In this document: positions 6,388 to 11,770 of the stretch, one piece after another
Layout of the letters: each line of letters begins with the position of its first letter
How positions within the stretch are numbered: the first letter of the stretch is position 1
DNA from: Pseudomonadota bacterium
Lineage (GTDB): Bacteria > Pseudomonadota > Alphaproteobacteria > CACIAM-22H2
Assembly: GCA_020161965.1 (NCBI GenBank)
Contig: JAIUNH010000037.1
Span: 1-14,504, forward strand
Direction of reading: 5' to 3'
Length of the DNA stretch: 14,504 bases
The notes under the pieces: model-generated
What the model was told of the DNA's origin: nothing
The model's database searches: none
Seen by the model: the letters and a program-made list of their open reading frames with translations, nothing else
Position numbers and translations under genes: made by a program

Positions 6388-6407
6388 CCATCCGGAGGGC
6401 AGCCGGA
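6388..6407 (-). repeat. Leader repeat in front of P1
   Basis: This 20-base element contains the shared pattern TCCGnnnGGCAGCCGG (plus-strand reading). It directly abuts the stop codon of P2 and precedes the P1 start. Similar copies lie at 7088-7107 before P2 and 8540-8559 before P4. Confidence 0.6.
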
Positions 6408-7073
6408 TCAGTTGCGGTCCTTGCAGTCGAACAACGGCAAGGGTTGTTCGATACGCATCGCGCAATAGCAGTTTCCAATCATCTCGAACTGCGCGTCGCT
6501 CGCCGCGTCGTAGATCGAGAATGCCGCGTCACCGCGCCCATCCGGCAGCGTCACGGCCAACTCCCGGCGAGCTCGATCGCGAAAGGCATTCGTGAAGCCC
6601 AGTTGTTCATCCTCATTAATGGCGGCCGCATCCTTTTCGATCCGCACGAACCCCGACTTGCTCATCGGCCGCACACGCCAATCGTAGGTCGGCCCGTGAA
6701 AGATCAAGTAGAAAGTGGACCGTTCGAAGGCGATCGGCGTCTTGCCGTCCGCCGAAATGCGCGCCTCGAAAAAGAGCACCGACCCAGAACCGCGCCGTTC
6801 GATTCCCAAGCGCCATCGATCGATCGCGAGCGATTCCGTCGTGGCGCGATATCCATCGGCGCGCAAGGCGCAACGCTCGACCCGTCCATCGGACCTTCGC
6901 AAAACTTCGACAATTTGCGATCTCAACTTCGACCCTTGCGAAATACGCGAGCCACCTGCGCGCGGATCGGACGGCGGAAACGTTTCGGCGATCGACGGGC
7001 AGCCCATGCAGGTCATCAGCACGACGGCCACGAGGGCGAGCCAACGCATCGGGAAGCCTCGCTGAGCGCGCAT
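6408..7073 (-). CDS. P2: divergent secreted paralogue of P1/P3
   Basis: A 221-residue protein. I choose ATG 7073 (MRAQRGFPMRW) rather than ATG 7091. The upstream ATG lies in the repeated leader and has a poor ribosome site, whereas 7073 has GGAAGGGA upstream and an MRA start like P1. The signal peptide is WLALVAVVLMTCMGCPSIA with probable cleavage before ETFPP. A lipoprotein reading at CMGC is weak because the lipobox is poor. Family landmarks are VERCALRA, GPTYDWRVRPMSKSGFVRIE, AVTLPDGRG and IGNCYCAM. It lacks the FEVxDxGG segment of P1 and P3, so it is more diverged. It begins 34 bases after P3, with which it is probably co-transcribed. The role is unknown; a periplasmic immunity protein of different specificity is the leading inference. 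Confidence 0.68.
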   Translation of the reverse strand: MRAQRGFPMRWLALVAVVLMTCMGCPSIAETFPPSDPRAGGSRISQGSKLRSQIVEVLRRSDGRVERCALRADGYRATTESLAIDRWRLGIERRGSGSVLFFEARISADGKTPIAFERSTFYLIFHGPTYDWRVRPMSKSGFVRIEKDAAAINEDEQLGFTNAFRDRARRELAVTLPDGRGDAAFSIYDAASDAQFEMIGNCYCAMRIEQPLPLFDCKDRN

Positions 7074-7087
7074 CTTCTCAATCCCTT

Positions 7088-7107
7088 CCATCCGGGCGGC
7101 AGCCGGC
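7088..7107 (-). repeat. Leader repeat in front of P2
   Basis: The same TCCGnnnGGCAGCCGG pattern as before P1 and, less exactly, P4. It begins on the last base of P3's stop codon and lies 14 bases before the chosen P2 start. Confidence 0.6.
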
Positions 7108-7751
7108 TATCGGCACACATAGCCGCGCCATACCTCGGGGGGAAGCTCCGCCGTCACTTTGCAAAAGCAATCGGTGAACATTCCCAGCAGCTTTTGCGAA
7201 GGCCCGCCACGCGGTTGGACAAGCTTCGGTTCGCCGTTGGGCAGCGTAAACACCAGATTGCCGGCGCCTTTCTCGACGGCGGTGTTGAAGCCGATCCATT
7301 CGTCGCGCGTCACCGCGTCAACGCGCTGCGACACACGGACCCATCCGTTGCGATCCATCGCCGCGACTTCCCAATTCCGGGTGGGGCCTGTCGCATAGAA
7401 CTGCATGGTGGGGCGCTGGATCGCCAAAGGCGGGCCATCCCTCCGGGCGAGATATCTCAGGCGGAAGAATATCTCGGCGTTTGTGCCGTTCGGGGTGCGT
7501 GTCACGCCCATTTCCAACGCCTGCAATCCGCCCTCATCCGGCACTTCGAAGCGATCGAGATAGACGCAACGCATCGGCGATTTGTCCGGCGCTCTTTCAA
7601 CCCGAACGACACCTGTGTCGATGGGCCAAGCGCGCACAGCGCGAAGACCGTTTGTGCGTGGATCAATCGGCGGCTCGTTCCCTTGAACGTTGCTCGGAAT
7701 CGCCGCAATGGCGATCGCCCCGATCACAAGCGCCTTGCCGATCCAATTCAC
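7107..7751 (-). CDS. P3: secreted paralogue, closest to P1 (candidate immunity protein)
   Basis: A 214-residue protein starting at GTG 7751, supported by a very strong GGAGGAGGAG upstream. The signal peptide is ALVIGAIAIAAIPSNVQG with cleavage before NEPP. The mature region carries all the family landmarks: MRCVYLDRFEVPDEGG, IFFRLRYLARR, GPTRNWEVAAMDRNGWVRVS, VFTLPNGEP, DCFCKV and a terminal VCR. It aligns with P1 over its whole length and ends just after the last conserved cysteine, so P3 shows the basic size of the family. The gap to P4 is 48 bases. That gap has an imperfect palindrome, GGGAAAGATCGTTCCC (7771-7786), where the other members carry the leader repeat. Function is unknown; the periplasmic location is predicted with good confidence and the immunity role is inferred from context. 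Confidence 0.72.
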   Translation of the reverse strand: MNWIGKALVIGAIAIAAIPSNVQGNEPPIDPRTNGLRAVRAWPIDTGVVRVERAPDKSPMRCVYLDRFEVPDEGGLQALEMGVTRTPNGTNAEIFFRLRYLARRDGPPLAIQRPTMQFYATGPTRNWEVAAMDRNGWVRVSQRVDAVTRDEWIGFNTAVEKGAGNLVFTLPNGEPKLVQPRGGPSQKLLGMFTDCFCKVTAELPPEVWRGYVCR

Positions 7752-7799
7752 GCGAACTCCTCCTCCGGATGGGAAAGATCGTTCCCGGAAATCACAAAG

Positions 7800-7844
7800 T
7801 CACTTCGGCGGGCGGTGGTCGCGGATTTCGGCCTCGTAGGCGCC
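7800..7844 (+). repeat. Direct repeat copy 2 (3' end of P4)
   Basis: This 45-bp stretch matches 5586-5630 at 41 of 45 positions in direct orientation. The two copies bracket P1-P3, so recombination between them would remove about 2.2 kb and leave an intact P4 facing gene B. Confidence 0.8.
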
Positions 7845-8525
7845 TTCGGTCAGCGCTTCGTTGCCCATCGCTTGCAGGCAAGTACGCATCGCATCGGCCG
7901 CCGGCGTGGGGAAACCGACCCGGTTGATGTCGACGCGGTAGAGAATCCACCCGCCTTCCGGTTTCGTCTTGATGGCAACGTCAACCAGCGTGTCGCCGAC
8001 CGCCAAACCAAAAATCGCCCGCTCATGTTCGTCGGAATCGGTCGTTCGTTTCGATATCCGCACGAAGCCATCACTGTCCGGTGGATCGATGCTCCAACCA
8101 TAGGTTGTGTTATTCTTGTCGAGCCACACCTTGATTGCGTGTGGGGTCATCGCGCGCCAAGTCGTGGCGTCCGCGAAGCGCACGCGCAGATACATCGTGC
8201 CGACGATCCGCTCTTTCGTGGAGGCGGTAGGGTCACGTTCGAGCCCTACCTCCAGCGATTCGAACGCTGGGTCGGTCGCATTCGTTTGAGCACGCAGGGT
8301 AAATGCGCAGAGCGCAGGCGTGCCGTCGACCACGTCACGGCGGATATGGCTTTCGTGCATCTTGCCGAGACTCCAAGATTCACCCCGATCAACGAGAGTC
8401 GGTCTCAGCAACGTGAAAAATTCGGGCCGGGGCAACGGCGCAATTTCGTCAGCCATTGTCAATTGCGGGGTGAGCAAACCGTAGATCAGCAGCGCTCGCA
8501 ATGCTCCATATGCAATTTGTCTCAT
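7800..8525 (-). CDS. P4: most divergent secreted paralogue, first in the run
   Basis: A 241-residue protein. I use ATG 8525 (MRQIAYGALR) because GGAAGG lies 8 bases upstream and the signal peptide ALLIYGLLTPQLTMA starts there; the frame stays open to 8585 without a better site. Family landmarks are present but diverged: ALCAFTLRAQ (first conserved cysteine), MYLRVRFAD, TTYGWSIDPPDSDGFVRISK and MRTCLQAM. The CxC pair of P1-P3 is reduced to one cysteine. The C-terminus GAYEAEIRDHRPPK is unique to P4 and to the 5586-5630 remnant. It is divergent from gene C, with 115 bases to C's GTG or 79 to its ATA, an arrangement that suggests P4 may be the immunity partner of C. That pairing is an inference. 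Confidence 0.7.
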   Translation of the reverse strand: MRQIAYGALRALLIYGLLTPQLTMADEIAPLPRPEFFTLLRPTLVDRGESWSLGKMHESHIRRDVVDGTPALCAFTLRAQTNATDPAFESLEVGLERDPTASTKERIVGTMYLRVRFADATTWRAMTPHAIKVWLDKNNTTYGWSIDPPDSDGFVRISKRTTDSDEHERAIFGLAVGDTLVDVAIKTKPEGGWILYRVDINRVGFPTPAADAMRTCLQAMGNEALTEGAYEAEIRDHRPPK

Positions 8526-8539
8526 CCGATCGACCTTCC

Positions 8540-8559
8540 GCGTCCGCACGGCAGCCGGA
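8540..8559 (-). repeat. Leader repeat in front of P4
   Basis: Third copy of the TCCGnnnGGCAGCCGG element, 14 bases upstream of the P4 ATG. Its left part is more diverged (GTCCGCAC) but GGCAGCCGG is exact. Confidence 0.5.
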
Positions 8560-8590
8560 TGGCGGGTGCAACCCCTTGCTGCCAAGTTTT

Positions 8591-8607
8591 AGGAGAATAG
8601 CACAATA
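8591..8607 (+). promoter_or_regulatory. Shine-Dalgarno sequence pointing to an ATA start of gene C
   Basis: AGGAG (8591-8595) lies 9 bases before ATA (8605-8607), which is in frame with gene C and begins ATA-TCA-GAG-AAT. The resulting N-terminus, (M)SENKKFTLQLEVIDAADTA, parallels MTEDRYLLDHDFDAVLAEVL of gene B. The next canonical start, GTG 8641, has no ribosome site. Confidence 0.5.
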
Positions 8608-8634
8608 TCAGAGAATAAAAAATTCACTCTGCAA
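8605..8634 (-). promoter_or_regulatory. Candidate promoter of the P4-P3-P2-P1 run
   Basis: On the minus strand, TTGCAG (8634-8629), an 18-bp spacer and TGATAT (8610-8605) sit in a locally AT-rich patch. It would start a transcript about 70 bases before P4. It overlaps the start region of gene C, so expression of the two could interfere. Confidence 0.35.
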
Positions 8635-8640
8635 CTCGAA

Positions 8641-10383
8641 GTGATCGACGCAGCCGATACTGCGATTCGTATGGCGGAAACCGGTGATCGAAACTCGATC
8701 GCCATCCCGCCGAAAGGGAAGAGTGGGGTGTCGATCGGACCACGCCAAATGGATCTCGGGCAAAATCCGACGTTGCGCGAGAATCTCATCCGACTTGGTG
8801 TTGAAAAAGGCGTCATCGCGGCGGACAAAGTCGATGAAGCGCGCGCATTGTTCTCGGAGAAGTACGGCCGTCGGTTGGACCCGAAATCGGAAAATTATGA
8901 TCCCGCTTTGAAGGCAAAATCCGATAGGGCGTATCAGATCGCCGAGGAGATTATGACGCAGCCCGGCGCAGACAAGATTTTACGCGAGGCGGAGATCAAG
9001 CATCTCCAGGAGAATGCCAAAGGGGTCGAGGCGCTTTGCAAGGACGCGCCGGAGGCCGCGAAGGAATTCTGCAATTCGCGGGAAGGCCAGATCGAGATGC
9101 TCGGGATGCGCCATCAATACGGCAATCAAGCCGACAAGGCGATCAAGTCGGTGTTCACTGGCGAGGAGGTGACGATCGATATCGGCGGCCGCAAAAGCAC
9201 CGTCCAGCTCGAAGGGAAGATGGATAAAGAGCAGTTCCGCAAGCTCATTCGCGATAACACGCCGTATGGCGCCGATCCCAATAATCGAAATGGCATCGAA
9301 GGCCGGGATCGGAAGATGGACAAGTTCTATCGCGACAATAAAATCGACGACGGATCGAAGACGAAGTTGAATCCGCCGCCGAAGGCCGAAGAGCTCAAAC
9401 CGGGCGCGCAGGAAGACAAACCCGACGCGGCGAAGCCCGAGAAGCATTCGGCGTTGCCGGCGGATGAAGCCGATGCGCCGGTGCAGAGCGCCGAGGCGGC
9501 GGCGGCGCCCGCTTCAACGGCGGCAGACGAGAACCGGTTCATCGTGGGCTGGACGACGCAGCCCGACATGACTTCGCGGCCGATCTGGGGCAACGAAGCG
9601 CAATACGATGCATACAAGGCGCAACAAGCCGAAGCGGATGCAGGCGCCGAATCGGCGAACGATGTTGCGCCGGTGCAATCGGCGTCGCTTCAGCAACCCG
9701 CGCCAGAACAAAACACCAACTTGTTGGAAGCGGCGTCGTTGATGCCTGACCCCAGGACATCGCGCGGGCCCAAGGTGTGGAATCCCGATAGCGGCGCGCT
9801 TGCCGATGCGGTGATGCAGGCGGGCGGCACCGGCTTGCCGATCTGGACGCAGATGCTGTTGGGGCGCGACGCGATGACCAACGGCTCGCGCACGGCGGTC
9901 AAAGGTCTTCAAAACGCGATCAACGCCGCGACCAAGCCGCCGGGTTTCGACTATCACTGGGGCCTCGGCGGACGCGAGGGTCGCATCGACGTGGACGGCG
10001 ATCTCGGGCCGCAGACGATGGCGGGGTTCGGTCGCGCGGTGGACAAGCACGGCGACAAGGGCTTCGCGCGGATCTACGCCCTTGACCAGTTCGGCCGTTA
10101 CACCAAGGGGCTCGATACCGGCACGTCACGTATCGGCGATTTGGAGGACACGCTCACCTCGACCTTGGGCCAAGTGACACCCGACGCGACCGAACGCGCG
10201 CAGGAAACGCTGAACATCGCGCGCGATATGGTGGGCGAGCGCAATCGCTACGCGCCGCTGAAAATCGATGGCTGGGCCGGGCCGGTGACGGGCGACGCGT
10301 TCAAGCGCGCCTACGATACGTTCGGCAGCACGCGGCTGTTCGAACGTTTCGCCGGTCCCGATTTTTGGGATGAGGGGGTGTGA
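8641..10383 (+). CDS. Gene C: putative lysozyme-like effector with two peptidoglycan-binding-like repeats
   Basis: 580 residues from GTG 8641, the first canonical start. The true start may be ATA 8605 (12 more residues), which puts the candidate catalytic Glu at residue 25, against 24 in gene B. Residue numbers below use GTG 8641. The N-terminal domain (1 to about 235) has E13 in MAETGDRN, SGVSIGPRQMDLGQN (28-42) and REGQIEMLGMRHQYG, all shared with B. A low-complexity Ala/Pro/Glu/Gln linker spans about 245-385. The C-terminus has two DGxxGPxT-type repeats, DVDGDLGPQTMAGFGRAVDK (about 450-469) and KIDGWAGPVTGDAFKRAYDT (about 541-560). There is no signal peptide. This modular plan fits an exported wall-degrading effector or an endolysin-like enzyme. 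It is divergent from P4. The N-terminal third is less GC-rich than the flanking core genes, in keeping with acquisition by transfer. Activity and export route are inferred. Confidence 0.68.
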   Translation: MIDAADTAIRMAETGDRNSIAIPPKGKSGVSIGPRQMDLGQNPTLRENLIRLGVEKGVIAADKVDEARALFSEKYGRRLDPKSENYDPALKAKSDRAYQIAEEIMTQPGADKILREAEIKHLQENAKGVEALCKDAPEAAKEFCNSREGQIEMLGMRHQYGNQADKAIKSVFTGEEVTIDIGGRKSTVQLEGKMDKEQFRKLIRDNTPYGADPNNRNGIEGRDRKMDKFYRDNKIDDGSKTKLNPPPKAEELKPGAQEDKPDAAKPEKHSALPADEADAPVQSAEAAAAPASTAADENRFIVGWTTQPDMTSRPIWGNEAQYDAYKAQQAEADAGAESANDVAPVQSASLQQPAPEQNTNLLEAASLMPDPRTSRGPKVWNPDSGALADAVMQAGGTGLPIWTQMLLGRDAMTNGSRTAVKGLQNAINAATKPPGFDYHWGLGGREGRIDVDGDLGPQTMAGFGRAVDKHGDKGFARIYALDQFGRYTKGLDTGTSRIGDLEDTLTSTLGQVTPDATERAQETLNIARDMVGERNRYAPLKIDGWAGPVTGDAFKRAYDTFGSTRLFERFAGPDFWDEGV

Positions 10384-10399
10384 GCTTCGGCGAAGTTGT

Positions 10400-10440
10400 T
10401 GGAAGCCTCATGGTTCGACTTGCTCACCATGAGGCTTCCA
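10400..10440. terminator. Bidirectional hairpin between gene C and ptsN
   Basis: A perfect 15-bp stem, TGGAAGCCTCATGGT (10400-10414) against ACCATGAGGCTTCCA (10426-10440), encloses an 11-base loop. It sits between the convergent ends of gene C and ptsN. Neither side has a real T-run, so termination may rely on the stem or it may only protect mRNA ends. Confidence 0.6.
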
Positions 10441-10447
10441 TTCGCGT

Positions 10448-10909
10448 TCAGGCCGCGTTGGCGGTGTGCTCGGTGATCAGCGCGTAGAGCGCGTCGGATT
10501 TTTCCGAGCCGCGCAGTTTTTCGCAAATGCGCCGGTCGCGCAGCAAACGCGAGACCTTGGCGAGCGCCTTGAGGTGATCCGCACCCGCGCCTTCCGGGGC
10601 GAGCAGCAGGAAGACGAGATCGACCGGCTGTTCGTCGATCGCCTCGAAATCCACCGGCTTCTCCAGACGTGCGAACACACCCCACAGGCGCTTCAACCCG
10701 CCGAGCTTGCCGTGCGGAATGGCGATGCCGTTGCCCACGCCGGTCGTGCCCAGGCGCTCGCGCTCCAGTAGCACGTCGAAGATCGCGCGCTCCTCCGCAC
10801 CCGTCAGCTCGGCGGCTTTGCGGGCGAGGTCTTGCAGGATCTGCTTCTTCGACGTCGCGCGCGAATTGGCGACGACGCCGTTGGGGACGAGGATATCGAC
10901 GAGTTCCAT
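10448..10909 (-). CDS. ptsN: Nitrogen-PTS enzyme IIA (IIA-Ntr)
   Basis: A 153-residue single-domain EIIA of the mannitol/fructose type, the terminal phospho-acceptor of the PTS-Ntr chain (EI-Ntr, NPr, IIA-Ntr). It acts as a cytoplasmic regulator rather than a sugar transporter. The active-site histidine is H66 in GVGNGIAIPHGK. Other family signatures are LLERERLGTTG before it and PVDLVFLLLAPEGAGADHLK after it. The length is normal. ATG 10909 is preceded by GGGAAAG. It lies 15 bases after hpf, with rpoN further upstream, the classic rpoN-hpf-ptsN order linked to nitrogen and potassium control. It is probably co-transcribed with hpf and ends at the 10400-10440 hairpin. Confidence 0.96.
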   Translation of the reverse strand: MELVDILVPNGVVANSRATSKKQILQDLARKAAELTGAEERAIFDVLLERERLGTTGVGNGIAIPHGKLGGLKRLWGVFARLEKPVDFEAIDEQPVDLVFLLLAPEGAGADHLKALAKVSRLLRDRRICEKLRGSEKSDALYALITEHTANAA

Positions 10910-10924
10910 TCTTTCCCGTTTCGC

Positions 10925-11542
10925 TTAAGTCTTCGCCGGTGCCGCTTGCGGCACCGAGCCGGGGTCGATCCAGCCGATCGCGCCATCGGCGCGCCGGTAG
11001 ACGACGTTGAATTGGCCGTTGGCGCCGTTGCGGAACATCAGCACCGGCTTCTGACCGAGATCGAGGCGCGCCACCGCTTCGCCCACGGTCATCGTGGCGA
11101 TATGCGTCGCCATTTCGGCGACGATCGGTGCGGCGGCGGTTTCCGCACCGGCCGCACCGTCGATCGATTCGGCTTCCGGATCGACGACCGCATAGCGCGC
11201 GGGCTCAGCCACGAGTTCGCCGTCGCCGTCGGCACCGTCGGCGCGGCGCTTGCGGTCCGACAGACGGCCCTTATGGCGACGCAGGCGGTTGTCGAGACGC
11301 TCCACCGCACCGTCGAACGCCGCATAGACGTCCGCCGCCGCGTGATGGCTTTGCAGCAACATCCCGCGCGAGACATGGACTTGGATATCCGCACGGAACA
11401 AATGGCGCTGACGCTCGAAGGTCACCTTGCCTTCAATCGCCTTGCCGAAATAGCGATCGACCGCCGTGCCCAGCGAAGACGCCACATGGACGCGCAGGGA
11501 ATCGCCAACATCGAGACGTTTGCCGCTTACGGAGAGCTGCAT
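10925..11542 (-). CDS. hpf: Long-form ribosome hibernation promoting factor
   Basis: A 205-residue protein that binds the 30S subunit and drives formation of inactive 100S ribosomes in slow growth. The N-terminal S30AE/YfiA domain runs from MQLSVSGKRLDVGDSLRVHV through RADIQVHVSRGMLLQSH to the basic end RLRRHKGRL (about 1-105). A charged linker spans about 106-140. The C-terminal dimerisation domain is recognisable from EAVARLDLGQKPVLMFRNGA and YRRADGAIGWIDPG, so this is the long form. ATG 11542 is chosen because family proteins start MQLSV; the frame is open to 11671 but the extra 43 residues are unrelated. The ribosome site is weak. A sigma-70-like promoter lies at 11647-11676, within 228 bases of non-coding sequence after rpoN. 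ptsN follows by 15 bases. Confidence 0.94.
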   Translation of the reverse strand: MQLSVSGKRLDVGDSLRVHVASSLGTAVDRYFGKAIEGKVTFERQRHLFRADIQVHVSRGMLLQSHHAAADVYAAFDGAVERLDNRLRRHKGRLSDRKRRADGADGDGELVAEPARYAVVDPEAESIDGAAGAETAAAPIVAEMATHIATMTVGEAVARLDLGQKPVLMFRNGANGQFNVVYRRADGAIGWIDPGSVPQAAPAKT

Positions 11543-11646
11543 GATGAAGCCGTCGGTTGGTTGCGGGAAGTAAGGAAGTCGCGAAGCCCGTTTGACGTGG
11601 TTCGGATTGGTCCACGCAAGACCGTCCGGCGGCCGAGTTGCGGCGC

Positions 11647-11676
11647 ACCATAGGTGCGGCGCTTCGGGCAAGTCAA
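11647..11676 (-). promoter_or_regulatory. Candidate sigma-70 promoter of hpf-ptsN
   Basis: On the minus strand, TTGACT (11676-11671), an 18-bp spacer and TATGGT (11652-11647). It would give a leader of roughly 100 bases before the hpf ATG. I found no sigma-54 -24/-12 pair in this gap. Confidence 0.5.
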
Positions 11677-11770
11677 GGCGGGTATCCTGTGGGGAACCAA
11701 CATGCTTGCGACCCTATGCCGGAAGCCTGCGCCCGGCCCCGGCAAGGGTCAAGAAAAATCGCCTAAGCCC

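Noticed and set aside
7074..7091. ATG 7091 as the P2 start
   Set aside because: It lies inside the repeated leader element. ATG 7073 has a better ribosome site and an MRA start like P1.
5253..8600. An uninterrupted 1115-codon plus-strand frame across gene B's end and all four P genes
   Set aside because: It is antisense to four genes with signal peptides, ribosome sites and shared motifs. Its content is arginine-rich and has no domain logic. High GC content and codon bias commonly keep this antisense frame open, and the repeat at 5586/7800 appears in it only as the complement of the P4 end.
3652..10383. Prophage or insertion sequence carrying the lysozyme-like genes
   Set aside because: No integrase, transposase, holin, structural gene, terminal inverted repeats or target duplications are visible in the window.
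11543..11671. An upstream extension of hpf to 11671
   Set aside because: The extra 43 residues do not resemble the family, whose members start MQLSV, and the extension would run through the candidate promoter.
11543..11770. A sigma-54 promoter in front of hpf
   Set aside because: No GG-N10-GC pair with the usual TGGCAC/TTGC context was found on the minus strand; a sigma-70-like pair fits better.
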